Shown here in pieces: positions 42,833 through 52,171 of a stretch of 64,000 nt of DNA; positions within the stretch are counted from its first letter, which is position 1, and each line of letters starts with the position of its first letter. Source of the stretch: Fen-1258 sp964441505 (GTDB lineage Bacteria; Bacteroidota; Ignavibacteria; Ignavibacteriales; Melioribacteraceae); the NCBI GenBank assembly GCA_964441505.1, contig CAYTUV010000016.1, positions 1 to 64,000 on the forward strand, given 5' to 3'. The notes below the pieces were generated by a model. The model saw only the letters and a list, made by a program, of their open reading frames with translations, did no database searches and had not been told where the DNA came from. Both the position numbers and the translations under genes were made by a program.

Positions 42833-43504
42833 TTTATTCCCCTCACCCGATTTCAAATCAATAATATTCAAATCATTCACGTATGGAGTGATAACAGGTT
42901 TTTTGATAGAGCCGAGTTTATCAAGTACATTGATAATATCTTTAGAAGCATTTTCGATGAATTCGATTCTCTTCAAAATAACTGTCTGAGAAAACTCCGG
43001 TTTAGATAGCTCCCGCCGAATTGCGGCTGTTGAAAGATTAATTAGAGTGAGCGGCTGTTTTATTTCATGATTAGCCGTTACAACTGTGGCGGCATAAGTT
43101 TTAATTTTTTCTATTTCCAACAGGAGTTTATTAGAATCGCTGAAGCGGAGCGCCGAATTGATGCGGGCTATAAGTTCTACCCTGTTAAAAGGTTTCTTTA
43201 TATAATCGAACGCACCCGCGAGCAAACCTTCTCTGATGCTGTCTGCTTCTGTACGTGCTGTAAGAAGTATTATTGGAATCAGCTTTGTTGCCTGATGGGC
43301 AGTCAATGTTTTGCACACATCAAAGCCGGACATATCCGGCATCATAATATCAAGCAGAATCAGATCCGGTTTCTCTTCAACAGCCTTCTGTATTCCAGTT
43401 TCACCCTGATATGCTTTAATTATTTCAAAACCCTCACGCTCAAGTCTATCCTGCAGCAGAAACACATTATCAGGATAATCATCGATGATCAAAATCTTTT
43501 TCAT
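42821..43504 (-). CDS. Response regulator with orphan histidine-kinase dimerisation domain
   Basis: A 227-residue protein: receiver with phospho-acceptor Asp52 in LILLDIMMPDMSG, then a DHp-like helical hairpin with His146 in ANHEIKQPLTLINLS. No ATPase domain follows, and the last 45 residues are a linker-like tail. It can therefore carry phosphate on Asp and perhaps His but cannot phosphorylate itself with ATP. Its 3' end overlaps that of the convergent hybrid kinase by 12 bases. It lies six bases downstream of the large hybrid kinase gene. Confidence 0.85.
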   Translation of the reverse strand: MKKILIIDDYPDNVFLLQDRLEREGFEIIKAYQGETGIQKAVEEKPDLILLDIMMPDMSGFDVCKTLTAHQATKLIPIILLTARTEADSIREGLLAGAFDYIKKPFNRVELIARINSALRFSDSNKLLLEIEKIKTYAATVVTANHEIKQPLTLINLSTAAIRRELSKPEFSQTVILKRIEFIENASKDIINVLDKLGSIKKPVITPYVNDLNIIDLKSGEGNKLPD

Positions 43505-43510
43505 CTATTG

Positions 43511-46500
43511 TCAATCAATTTTTATTTTCAAGAATTTTATCATCTTCGCCGCGAGCAACTGAGAGTTAATCGGTTTGGTTACCAGGTCATCAAAACCATT
43601 ATTTTCAATTATATTTTTGTTGTCAAGCATAGCATATGCGGTTAATGCTATAATAGGAATGCCGGCAAATCTTTTTTCATTGCGTATCCGTTTGATTGTT
43701 TCGAAGCCGTCCATTTGCGGCATCATTATATCCAAAAAGATAAGATCGGGTTCGATATGATTCAGCATGAGCAGACATTCCATGCCATTGTGTGCGAAAA
43801 TTGTATCACAATTCATTTCCTTCACAAACTCACCGATTGTAAAAAGCGCGTCATTATCGTCATCAACTATTAGAATAGTAGGTTTGGCCTTATCCTCTTT
43901 TTTACCGCTTTTAACCGGATACTTTTCATTTTCGGCAGGAAGAGATTCCTGAATCAAATTAATTTTCTTATTTGTTATATCATCATCCATTTTTAGCCGA
44001 TCTCGTAACACTTTCAAAACATCAAGGGGATGTGCTTTAACTTTAAGAGTGATTTCTCTCAATTTGGCATTGAGTGTGTTGATCTGCTCTTCAGAAAATT
44101 CTCTCGGAAGTATCAGAACCAACGGGATATTTTTAGTCAGTCTATTCTGAGATAATTCCATACTCAGCTGAAAAATATCTTGATAGCATGATGCACAATC
44201 AACAAAGATTAACTGCGGATTCTCTTCCCTTATTTTCTTAACTGCCCCTTCAATTTTTTTGACTAATTGGAGTTCATATTCAGTACCGGAGATATTTCTC
44301 AGAACTTGATAAACAGAATCTGATTTATCTATCACAACAATTTTTCGAACTTGCCTTTCGTAATGAATTTCAACTTTTCTGATGGTCCCTTCATAAACTA
44401 CTTCCGGAAACTCTAAAGAGACAAAATCAAATATTTCCGGTTCCCATCCAACTTTACTTTCTTGGATAATCATGGTGAGCACGATTGGAATATCGGCGGT
44501 GATTTTATTGTTTCGTAATTCTAGGATAATTGACCACACATTCTGATCGTGAATGAATGGATCGAGAATGATCGCATCCGGTTTTTCCTTTTTTGCCAGG
44601 CTTATTCCATCCTCTCTTTTCGACGTAGCAAAAATTTTGTAATTATATGAAGCGAGGTAATCGTTTATAAGTTTCAGTGAATCCTGATTGGCATTAATGA
44701 TCAGAATGGTTTTTATGGGTGGCTCATCTCCACCATCACCGATAAGAGTTAAAAATTGATGCGCAGGGGTATCAAATGTATCCAGCACAGAATCGGGTAA
44801 GGCAAAAGAAAATTTTGATCCTTTTCCTAATTCACTTTGCAAAACAAGCACACCACCTAATAATTCAACATATTTTTTGCAGATAGCAAGACCCAATCCG
44901 GCACCGCCATATTTGCGAGAGGTGCTTCCATCCACTTGCTGAAATTCGCTGAAAATAACTTTTTTATTTTCTTCAGAAAGCCCAATCCCTGTATCTATAA
45001 CTGAAAATTCAGCTTCGTTTTCATCATGAATACTTACAACAAGTTGAATTGAACCATGCTCTGTAAATTTCACCGCGTTAACTAATAGGTTGAGAAGAAT
45101 CTGCTCAAGCTTAGCTTTATCTGTGCTGATTAAAATATTTTTGTCGTTCTCAATATTTAAAACGAATTTGAGATTTTTTTCAGTGGTAAGCTGTTCAATG
45201 TTAGGATAAAGTTCATCAAGCAGATCGCTTAACAAAAAACTTTCTTTCTTAATCTCAATTTTACCCGACTCGAATTTTGAGAACTCGAGAATGTTATTGA
45301 TCAGACTGAGAAGTTTTTTTCCATTCCTGTGAACAATTTTTAAGCGATCGTTTGTTTTTACGGCAACACCGTTATCCTTCATCAACAATTCGGTTAAGCC
45401 AAGTATTGAAATGAGCGGGGTGCGCAATTCATGAGACATACTTGCAAGGAAATCCGACTTGACTCTTGTTAGTTCTACTGCTTTCGATCTCTGTTTCTCA
45501 AGTTCACCGGCTTTTTCCTGTATCTGCGAATGTAATTCTTTAAGCTGTTCGTTCTGTTTGATTATTTGTTCGTTCTGCTTCTGGTATTCCTCATTCAGTG
45601 TCTTTAATTCATTTACAAAGTTTTCAAGCTGCTCAAATGATTTTGCATTGATTAATCCAACTGCAAGCTGCTCATGTATATTGTCAATATAAGTTACAAC
45701 TTCTTCGTTAGGAATCGATTCGGATGCCAGTTCTAATACCGCAATGGTCTCTTTATTATAAATGATAGGGTAGATTGTTAAATACTTTATCTTAATTGAA
45801 GCAATTCCGGTTTTTATCTCGGGATAATTATCGTGGAATTTAAATTCTACTTTTTCTTTTTTCTCAATGGCGTTACTGTATAAATCGGCATTTTGTGTTA
45901 GTTCAATAAACTTTTTACTTAATCCAAAAGAGGAAATTAACCTCAATGACTTATGTTCAACAATATACAGTACACCAAAAGTTAGTCCGGTTGTTTTAAT
46001 AATTTTTGAAAGCGCAGCGTCAGATATTTCCTGCATCGTTGGGTTTTGATTTATCAGTGTGATAAACTCTGAATATTCTTTTTCGGCCTTCTTGTTCCTT
46101 AAAAGCTCATCAAGCATCCTGTTAAACGTTCCGCCCAGCATTCCGATTTCATCATTTGTAATAATTTCCACTCTATGATCAAGATTTCCTTTTCCAGTTA
46201 TTTCTGCCGCTTCACTCAATAACTCGATCTGCCTTCTAAGTCTTATTGTAAAGCCAATAACAATTAGAAAAGTGAGAGCACTTCCTGCAATAACAATCAG
46301 AACCATTACGTCTCTAAGTGTATTGCGGAATTCAACACCTTCTTTGAAAACGTTGAAGACAATAAAATTTATCTTTCCACCCGGGGTTAATAGAAACTTC
46401 GGAATGAACAAAGAGGCGACAAAATCGACATTTTCAAATTCTCTTGAGTAAAGATCAAAACTGTTTTTGAATTTTAACTCACGTGCTGCATTAATAATCC

Positions 46501-47074
46501 CCGGTAAATTAATCTGATTTTTATCTGAGTTGGAAGTTTCGACCGGGGCATCATTTATAACAAGTGCTACTTCCGCCCTTATTTTTCCCGAAATCCGATC
46601 AAGAAAATGCGAAGTGATTTGGCTGCCATAGTAAACGGTTTTACCATTTTGAAATTGTGCGTAACGAAGGACCACATTCGGATTATCCGAGAAGAATTGG
46701 CGAAATGAGGAAGATCTTATGTTCAGAAACGATTTTGTCTTGAGTTTGAATTCACGTTGATTGATCAGTGAGTCATTCACAAGAGTAAAACAAAAATCGA
46801 TGGCGGTAGAATCTAAATTGATCTTGTTAATGTTACTTATAAAAGGGGCAATTAATTTGAAATCTTCGTCGGGTTTACTAAGCTCGCTCTGAAGCACAAA
46901 CGCGAAGTCATTTGTGGAGTAGAGAATATTTTTTGATTGCTGCTGCATCAATAGCCTGCCGGCAAGCGAATAGAAGATAAACGTCGATGTTACCGAAATA
47001 ATAATGACAATCAGAAAAGCTATCAGAGTTAAACGGTATTTAAGTTTCATATAAAGTAGGGTCTCCAGAATCAA
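43511..47074 (-). CDS. Membrane hybrid histidine kinase with three receiver-like domains
   Basis: A 1187-residue sensor kinase. It has a membrane segment at 15-35, an extracytoplasmic part up to about 250, a second membrane segment near 255-277, HAMP, a GAF-like domain (about 345-480), a coiled coil, and a HisKA domain with His548 in MSHELRTPL. The ATPase domain has NLLVNAVKFTEHG and GAGLGLAICKKYVELLGG. Then come receiver-like modules: one near 795-915, a degenerate one near 920-1035, and a full C-terminal one with LIFLDIMMPQMDGF. It is upstream of and cotranscribed with the receiver-DHp gene. Confidence 0.92.
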   Translation of the reverse strand: MILETLLYMKLKYRLTLIAFLIVIIISVTSTFIFYSLAGRLLMQQQSKNILYSTNDFAFVLQSELSKPDEDFKLIAPFISNINKINLDSTAIDFCFTLVNDSLINQREFKLKTKSFLNIRSSSFRQFFSDNPNVVLRYAQFQNGKTVYYGSQITSHFLDRISGKIRAEVALVINDAPVETSNSDKNQINLPGIINAARELKFKNSFDLYSREFENVDFVASLFIPKFLLTPGGKINFIVFNVFKEGVEFRNTLRDVMVLIVIAGSALTFLIVIGFTIRLRRQIELLSEAAEITGKGNLDHRVEIITNDEIGMLGGTFNRMLDELLRNKKAEKEYSEFITLINQNPTMQEISDAALSKIIKTTGLTFGVLYIVEHKSLRLISSFGLSKKFIELTQNADLYSNAIEKKEKVEFKFHDNYPEIKTGIASIKIKYLTIYPIIYNKETIAVLELASESIPNEEVVTYIDNIHEQLAVGLINAKSFEQLENFVNELKTLNEEYQKQNEQIIKQNEQLKELHSQIQEKAGELEKQRSKAVELTRVKSDFLASMSHELRTPLISILGLTELLMKDNGVAVKTNDRLKIVHRNGKKLLSLINNILEFSKFESGKIEIKKESFLLSDLLDELYPNIEQLTTEKNLKFVLNIENDKNILISTDKAKLEQILLNLLVNAVKFTEHGSIQLVVSIHDENEAEFSVIDTGIGLSEENKKVIFSEFQQVDGSTSRKYGGAGLGLAICKKYVELLGGVLVLQSELGKGSKFSFALPDSVLDTFDTPAHQFLTLIGDGGDEPPIKTILIINANQDSLKLINDYLASYNYKIFATSKREDGISLAKKEKPDAIILDPFIHDQNVWSIILELRNNKITADIPIVLTMIIQESKVGWEPEIFDFVSLEFPEVVYEGTIRKVEIHYERQVRKIVVIDKSDSVYQVLRNISGTEYELQLVKKIEGAVKKIREENPQLIFVDCASCYQDIFQLSMELSQNRLTKNIPLVLILPREFSEEQINTLNAKLREITLKVKAHPLDVLKVLRDRLKMDDDITNKKINLIQESLPAENEKYPVKSGKKEDKAKPTILIVDDDNDALFTIGEFVKEMNCDTIFAHNGMECLLMLNHIEPDLIFLDIMMPQMDGFETIKRIRNEKRFAGIPIIALTAYAMLDNKNIIENNGFDDLVTKPINSQLLAAKMIKFLKIKID

Positions 47075-47201
47075 AGCATTTAAGAGAGGAAAGAAACGTA
47101 TTTATTCTAAAAACGTAGTCACTTCAATAATAATTATAGAAACGAAAGCAATTTATTAGACGCTCAGATTTTTTCTCTTATTTTATCCACACTCTCAAAA
47201 A

Positions 47202-48431
47202 TTATTTCTGCTCTTCTTTTTTCTTTTTCGCTTGCTCTTGCAATTTTTCCATCTCATTTTGCTGATTCTCAATAGCATTCTTCAATACAGTTTGTTCTTT
47301 TGGTTTAGACAATCGCTCTTTTAAGGAAGGAAGAATGTCTGCCTTAATTAATAAAATTGTTTCAACCTGTTCGGTTGATTCCTTATCGTAACCGAAGATA
47401 TATCTCAGACCAAAAAACCACCATGGCAAATCCTTTAAGAATGGGACTCCAACGCGACTTATTGATGATTGATTAGAAATCAAGCCACCAATTACAGTCT
47501 CTTCTCCGTTTAGCAAAAGAACGTTTGTAGTAACTTCTGTTTTGGGTTTCGTAGTAGTACCTTCCAGGATTTCAACAGTACTTTTTTCCATTCTCACTTT
47601 TAAAACCATATAGTCAATACCCTCTCCGGTAAAAACATGAGGAGTAACTTCTATTATGGTACCGCTCTGATAAAACTTATCAATTAAATTTCCGGCAAAA
47701 TCTCTCTCCTTAATTGAAAAATCTCTTCCTACTTGGGTCCTTCCCTGTTTTCCATTTACTGCGCTAATAACCGGTCGTGAAATTGTGTGGATAAGATTTT
47801 CAGTTTCAAAAAATTTAAAAAGTGTAGTAGCTTTTCCATCCCACGCCCCTAAATTGAATGTGGTTGAACTGCTCAGATTAAAACCAACGGGTGTTTGTGT
47901 TGAGCCGGTAGCCGAACTGGAAGCGTCTTGATAGGAAACCAATTTTCCGCCAATACTTATTCCTTTTTGTGACAAGAGGAATTCCCAGTTAATGCCTTTC
48001 TCCCTCAGTTCTGTAAGATTGGCTTCATACAATGCCGCGGAAATTTTAACTTCTCTTTCATCTATCGAAAGAAAACTACTATCAGCTCTTGCCGATTCTC
48101 CCTTCTTCCTCACTACAATGGTCAATTCAGTTTCCTCTACAACCAGATTATGATATTGAGCAATTACAAAGAGAGCTTTTTTGTAGGGCCACTTATCAAT
48201 TTCAACTCCAATCGGAATGGTGAGATTTGTTGTAGAGACTACTTTTTTACCGGTGTTTTTTTCACTTACTTTGCTGAGAAGCTGAATTGCTTGTTCGAAT
48301 GAGAGTGACTCGGATAACGTAACCAGCTCTTCAGGATTAACAGCACCTTTCAATTTATTGACGAGATCAATTTGCGCGTTAACACCATATGTTAACCCGA
48401 ACAAAATTAAAATTGTAATTATCTTTTTCAT
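47202..48431 (-). CDS. Secretin-like outer-membrane protein of the pilus locus (PilQ/GspD type)
   Basis: A 409-residue protein with a signal peptide (ITILILFGLTYGVNA) and a secretin domain: RPVISAVNGKQGRTQVGRD and TEVTTNVLLLNGEETVIGGLISN are the conserved strands. A short N-terminal part includes an STN-like segment. It should form the outer-membrane pore of a type IV pilus or type II secretion system. It is shorter than usual PilQ and lacks the AMIN repeats. The C-terminal 40 residues are a Gln/Glu/Lys-rich coiled coil. Confidence 0.85.
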   Translation of the reverse strand: MKKIITILILFGLTYGVNAQIDLVNKLKGAVNPEELVTLSESLSFEQAIQLLSKVSEKNTGKKVVSTTNLTIPIGVEIDKWPYKKALFVIAQYHNLVVEETELTIVVRKKGESARADSSFLSIDEREVKISAALYEANLTELREKGINWEFLLSQKGISIGGKLVSYQDASSSATGSTQTPVGFNLSSSTTFNLGAWDGKATTLFKFFETENLIHTISRPVISAVNGKQGRTQVGRDFSIKERDFAGNLIDKFYQSGTIIEVTPHVFTGEGIDYMVLKVRMEKSTVEILEGTTTKPKTEVTTNVLLLNGEETVIGGLISNQSSISRVGVPFLKDLPWWFFGLRYIFGYDKESTEQVETILLIKADILPSLKERLSKPKEQTVLKNAIENQQNEMEKLQEQAKKKKEEQK

Positions 48432-48432
48432 T

Positions 48433-49320
48433 TTATTTACTCGGTTTTTTATCTTTTTCGAGTTTCAAAGTGATGTTCTCGATTATGCCGCCTTTGTTAA
48501 GGACAAAATTCACTTCGTTGTTCTGGTAATTGATATTAGTCAGATAGCCCAAATAAACCTGATCACCTTCCCACAGCAGATAGGTATTGCCGCTGGCGTC
48601 AACTAAGAAAGCTCCGTCGGGAATCAGCGCCAATAGCTGGGCAGATTGTACGTCAAGTAACTTATCGTTATTTGGTGGAATCTCATTCCGTATTAATGGA
48701 TAGAAGAAATCATAAGCCGGATTCGGAATAATGGCATTTTCCTTTAGGTTGCTAACAAAAAATCTGTTGTCACTTGAATAATAAACGGACGTCTTAAAAG
48801 TGTAAGTAACCAGATAGTGGGGGGTCCCGTCTTTATCAACTTTTACATTATTTGATAATTCCACATTTTCAATTTTTTTGAGCTGTTTACTTTCCTCGAT
48901 GGCATAGATCAATTTTATCAGATCTTCGAACTCGGCTATGCCGCCCACAGTGTAATGATAAATATTAAAATTAGTACCGGTCTCCAATTCGTTGAATTCA
49001 ATATTGGCATATGAATTACTGGAGAATCCATAGCTGACCTGATTTACAAAATTATAAAACGATGCCTGTGATAGATTGTAAGGAATATTGTATTTCCTGT
49101 TAGCCAGAACAGAATCAAGTTCTGCAACTCTCCTCTTATTTTGTGCAAGTGACTGATTTAAAGATTCGGTATCAAGTTGATAAAGAGTAAGATCCTTAAT
49201 TTTTTTCTGCCGGTCACTGATTTTGGCTTTTTGATAAACGAAATTATAGAACACACTGCCAAGTATGATAGCAATAAATATAATCAGGATGATAATTGTA
49301 TTTTTTACTTTACTGCTCAT
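48433..49320 (-). CDS. Pilus alignment protein, PilO-like with PilP-like C terminus
   Basis: A 295-residue protein with one membrane span (residues 8-28), a coiled coil (30-75) and a ferredoxin-like core as in PilO. The C-terminal 70 residues (from about ALIPDGAFLVDASG) with VYLGYLTNINYQNNEV look like the beta-domain of PilP, which binds the secretin. I infer a PilO-PilP fusion. It starts within four bases of the end of the upstream PilM/PilN-like gene and stops one base before the secretin gene. Confidence 0.65.
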   Translation of the reverse strand: MSSKVKNTIIILIIFIAIILGSVFYNFVYQKAKISDRQKKIKDLTLYQLDTESLNQSLAQNKRRVAELDSVLANRKYNIPYNLSQASFYNFVNQVSYGFSSNSYANIEFNELETGTNFNIYHYTVGGIAEFEDLIKLIYAIEESKQLKKIENVELSNNVKVDKDGTPHYLVTYTFKTSVYYSSDNRFFVSNLKENAIIPNPAYDFFYPLIRNEIPPNNDKLLDVQSAQLLALIPDGAFLVDASGNTYLLWEGDQVYLGYLTNINYQNNEVNFVLNKGGIIENITLKLEKDKKPSK

Positions 49321-50873
49321 TTGGTCTTCGTGCTATCGTTTTGCAATCTGAGATTAATTGTATATGAGAATGCGTTCTTATCTCTTAAAGGCTCAAAGTT
49401 GATATTTTTCAGAAGAGACGACTGATTAAGTTCAGCAAATTCAGTAAGCACACTTCGAGATAATGAGTATCCTGTAAGCTTGATTTCATCTTTGGATATC
49501 GGTTCCAGTTTTGTCACCCAGAAATTTCTTCTCGTCTCGGCAAAATCAGAGATTTTACCGAGTGATCTGTTCCAGAGCCCCGACCCAATACACGCATCAT
49601 CAATAATTTTCTGTGTTGCATCGAAACTGTTTATTCTTGCATCAAGAGGCGCAATTTCATCAACTAAAGCCTGGTTTTGAATCTGCATTTGATTAAGTTG
49701 ATTAATTTTAAAATCCAACTCTCTAATATCCCGGAAATTGGAAAGTGTTTTGAATGTAAAGAAAAACGCAGCGCCAAATAAGAAGGGCATCAATGCATAG
49801 CTGTGCCATCCAAATTGAAAAAATTTTTGATTCTCCTGAATGTACTTTGGCAGAAAATTTACGCCGACGTGTACTTTCTCCAATTCATCGAAGTAATCAA
49901 CAGCAACAGAGATCGGAATTGCGTAAAGTGCAAGATTTTTTTGATCCTCCTCAACAAGTTCAGTTATATCGAAATTTTCAAATTTCAATTCTGATACGTT
50001 GGCTTCAGGGAATGTTCCGTAAAATGAAAGTATTAAATTTTCCGACCGGTCTTCTCCGCACAAAATGATATTATCAAGTTTCGGAATGCCGCCGTTTTCC
50101 ATCTCCAAAAGAATCTTGGAGAAATAAACATCATATGTGTGAAGATTCTTGGTACCGATATCAAGCGGTGAGCCGATATGTTTTAATTTTTGTCCCTCGA
50201 GAAAGATCAACTTGCTATATTCTTTTCCGATGTAAACAATAAGAGAATTGTCTTCCGGAAAAAATTTTGTGGATCTGGAAATAAAATAAGCTAAAGAAAG
50301 TTCAGCGGTTTTAATTGTCGGGATTTTTAGAAACCGCCTCTTATTATAATTTGCAAGCTGATTGATTAAACCGACAGATGGAATATCACCTTCAATAAAA
50401 ACACCCATCGTGGATTTTTCGTTGGAATCCGTCATATCAATCATATCTTCAGTTACAGAAATTCCTTTTGAGATCTGAAGATCATTAATAACCGCATGAA
50501 TTAATTTTTTCTTTGGCAGATCCCGTGGACCTTCATATATATGATAGTTTACAATCGGTTCAGTGACGATTGGAATGAAAAGCATATTTCGAAGTTTTAA
50601 GCCAGTTAACGCCGAGTTAAGTGTGGCAACATCAGATTTGTCTTCAGAAACAGAATCAACTGTACTTACTGAATCAAGATTATCAAATGAAAGGTCTGCA
50701 TCCATCTCCTTGGCATCCAGCTCAACCATAACTCCATGCTTGGAGGAGGTCTGTATGGTTCGGGAGACCGTTAGTGATGATACACGATGCACCTTAACAC
50801 CGTTTTTATCCTTAGACAAAACAGCAAGTTTAGCATCGGTTCCCTCGAGGTATAGGCAAACAACTTGTTTCAA
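49317..50873 (-). CDS. Pilus alignment protein, PilM-like fused to PilN-like domain
   Basis: A 518-residue protein. The first 340 residues have an actin-like ATPase arrangement (VVCLYLEGTDAKLAVLSK, SLIVYIGKEYSKLIFLEGQ) as in PilM or the cytoplasmic part of GspL. A membrane span follows near 365-385, then a coiled coil and a PilN-like ferredoxin fold (EIKLTGYSLSRSVLTEFAE). In many bacteria PilM and PilN are separate. The gene overlaps the PilO-like gene by four bases and starts one base after the end of the PilT-like gene. The domain calls are by general resemblance. Confidence 0.65.
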   Translation of the reverse strand: MKQVVCLYLEGTDAKLAVLSKDKNGVKVHRVSSLTVSRTIQTSSKHGVMVELDAKEMDADLSFDNLDSVSTVDSVSEDKSDVATLNSALTGLKLRNMLFIPIVTEPIVNYHIYEGPRDLPKKKLIHAVINDLQISKGISVTEDMIDMTDSNEKSTMGVFIEGDIPSVGLINQLANYNKRRFLKIPTIKTAELSLAYFISRSTKFFPEDNSLIVYIGKEYSKLIFLEGQKLKHIGSPLDIGTKNLHTYDVYFSKILLEMENGGIPKLDNIILCGEDRSENLILSFYGTFPEANVSELKFENFDITELVEEDQKNLALYAIPISVAVDYFDELEKVHVGVNFLPKYIQENQKFFQFGWHSYALMPFLFGAAFFFTFKTLSNFRDIRELDFKINQLNQMQIQNQALVDEIAPLDARINSFDATQKIIDDACIGSGLWNRSLGKISDFAETRRNFWVTKLEPISKDEIKLTGYSLSRSVLTEFAELNQSSLLKNINFEPLRDKNAFSYTINLRLQNDSTKTK

Positions 50874-50874
50874 T

Positions 50875-52098
50875 TTATCCTTTCATCAGTTGCAGAATTC
50901 TGGTTTTATTGTTTGCATAAGAGACAGCGTTTTCCTTAGAGATTTTTCTCTCAGTATATAACCTTAACAAATCTTGTTCCATCGTAATCATGCCCTGAGG
51001 GGCTCCCTGGTTAATCATCATGTAAATTTCACTTGTATTATCGTTCTTTATTGCCGCTTTTACAGAGGGGGTCACAATTAAAACTTCTTTTGCCAGAACC
51101 CGTTTGCCATCCAAACTGGGAACAAGCTTTTGAGAAACAACTGAAATAAGGACGTCAGCCAGCCTGTTTCGGACTCTTTCCTGCTCATTTGGGTGAATTT
51201 CTGCAACAATTCGATCGATTGACTCAGTTGCAGACGATGTGTGAAGGGTCGAAAAGACTTTATGGCCGGTATCTGTAACTTCGAGAGCCGATAAAATAGT
51301 TTCCGGGTCCCTCATTTCTCCAATTACTATTATATCAGGATCCTGACGTAAAGCTTGTGTAACTCCATCTTTAAATGAAGCAACATCTCTTCCCACTTCA
51401 CGATGTTTTATAATTGCCGTGCGGGATTTATGTACAAACTCTACTGGTGAAGCAATTATAACTATATGGCAAGGATCAGCATCATTATGAAAATCAATAA
51501 TTGCATCGAGTGTTGCGGATTTACCGGAGCCAGTAATTCCGGTTATTAATGACAAACCGAACTTGATATAATTATGGCTCATCATCTTAACTGCAAACGG
51601 ATGAAACTCGAGTGATTCAATGGGACGAATTCTCGCCTGAATTGCTCTCATATTCAATGCAACACTATCAAGATCAAAATATGCATCCGCACGAAAACGA
51701 ACTATGCCTTGAACTTTATCATATTTAAATGAATAGCTGAAATCCAGATTCCTCTGAGATAACAACATATCACATTGTGTTTTATTCAAAAGAGAAACGA
51801 TAAGTGTTGTAGCTTCATCCTCGGAAAACTGTGGCAGATCGTTTACACGTTCTTTCTTTCCAAAAATTCTCATCCAAACAAATGCCTGAGCGCCAAATCC
51901 TCCAATTTCAACATCGGAAGCCTGACGATCAATCATTACTGCAAGGATATGGTTCACTAATTGAAGAAGTGATATCTTCTCTTCAACTTTTATTTCCTGG
52001 AAATGCTCGATAATATAGCGGACTCGTTCTGGGCCTAAAACGGTTGATGGTATTCGGTTAACGAAATTCAATAAGATTTGTTTTGCTTCTGCAACCAT
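50875..52098 (-). CDS. pilT: PilT/PilU-type pilus retraction ATPase
   Basis: A 407-residue ATPase that drives pilus retraction. It has Walker A GITGSGKSATLDAI, the Asp box GEMRDPETILSALEVTDTGH and the His box STLHTSSATESIDRI, all typical of PilT. The N-terminal domain is a PAS-like fold. The cluster also holds a PilB-type extension ATPase, so both motor types are present. Confidence 0.9.
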   Translation of the reverse strand: MVAEAKQILLNFVNRIPSTVLGPERVRYIIEHFQEIKVEEKISLLQLVNHILAVMIDRQASDVEIGGFGAQAFVWMRIFGKKERVNDLPQFSEDEATTLIVSLLNKTQCDMLLSQRNLDFSYSFKYDKVQGIVRFRADAYFDLDSVALNMRAIQARIRPIESLEFHPFAVKMMSHNYIKFGLSLITGITGSGKSATLDAIIDFHNDADPCHIVIIASPVEFVHKSRTAIIKHREVGRDVASFKDGVTQALRQDPDIIVIGEMRDPETILSALEVTDTGHKVFSTLHTSSATESIDRIVAEIHPNEQERVRNRLADVLISVVSQKLVPSLDGKRVLAKEVLIVTPSVKAAIKNDNTSEIYMMINQGAPQGMITMEQDLLRLYTERKISKENAVSYANNKTRILQLMKG

Positions 52099-52171
52099 CA
52101 GGAATAACCGCTTTATTGAGTGATTAGCAAGGTATAATTTACCTCATTTAAATATAAGAAAGATTATCAAA

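Noticed and set aside
43067..43645. 192-residue open frame on the plus strand
   Set aside because: It lies fully opposite the receiver-DHp gene and the end of the large hybrid kinase, whose domains are clear. The product shows no motif and unusual Phe/Cys content.
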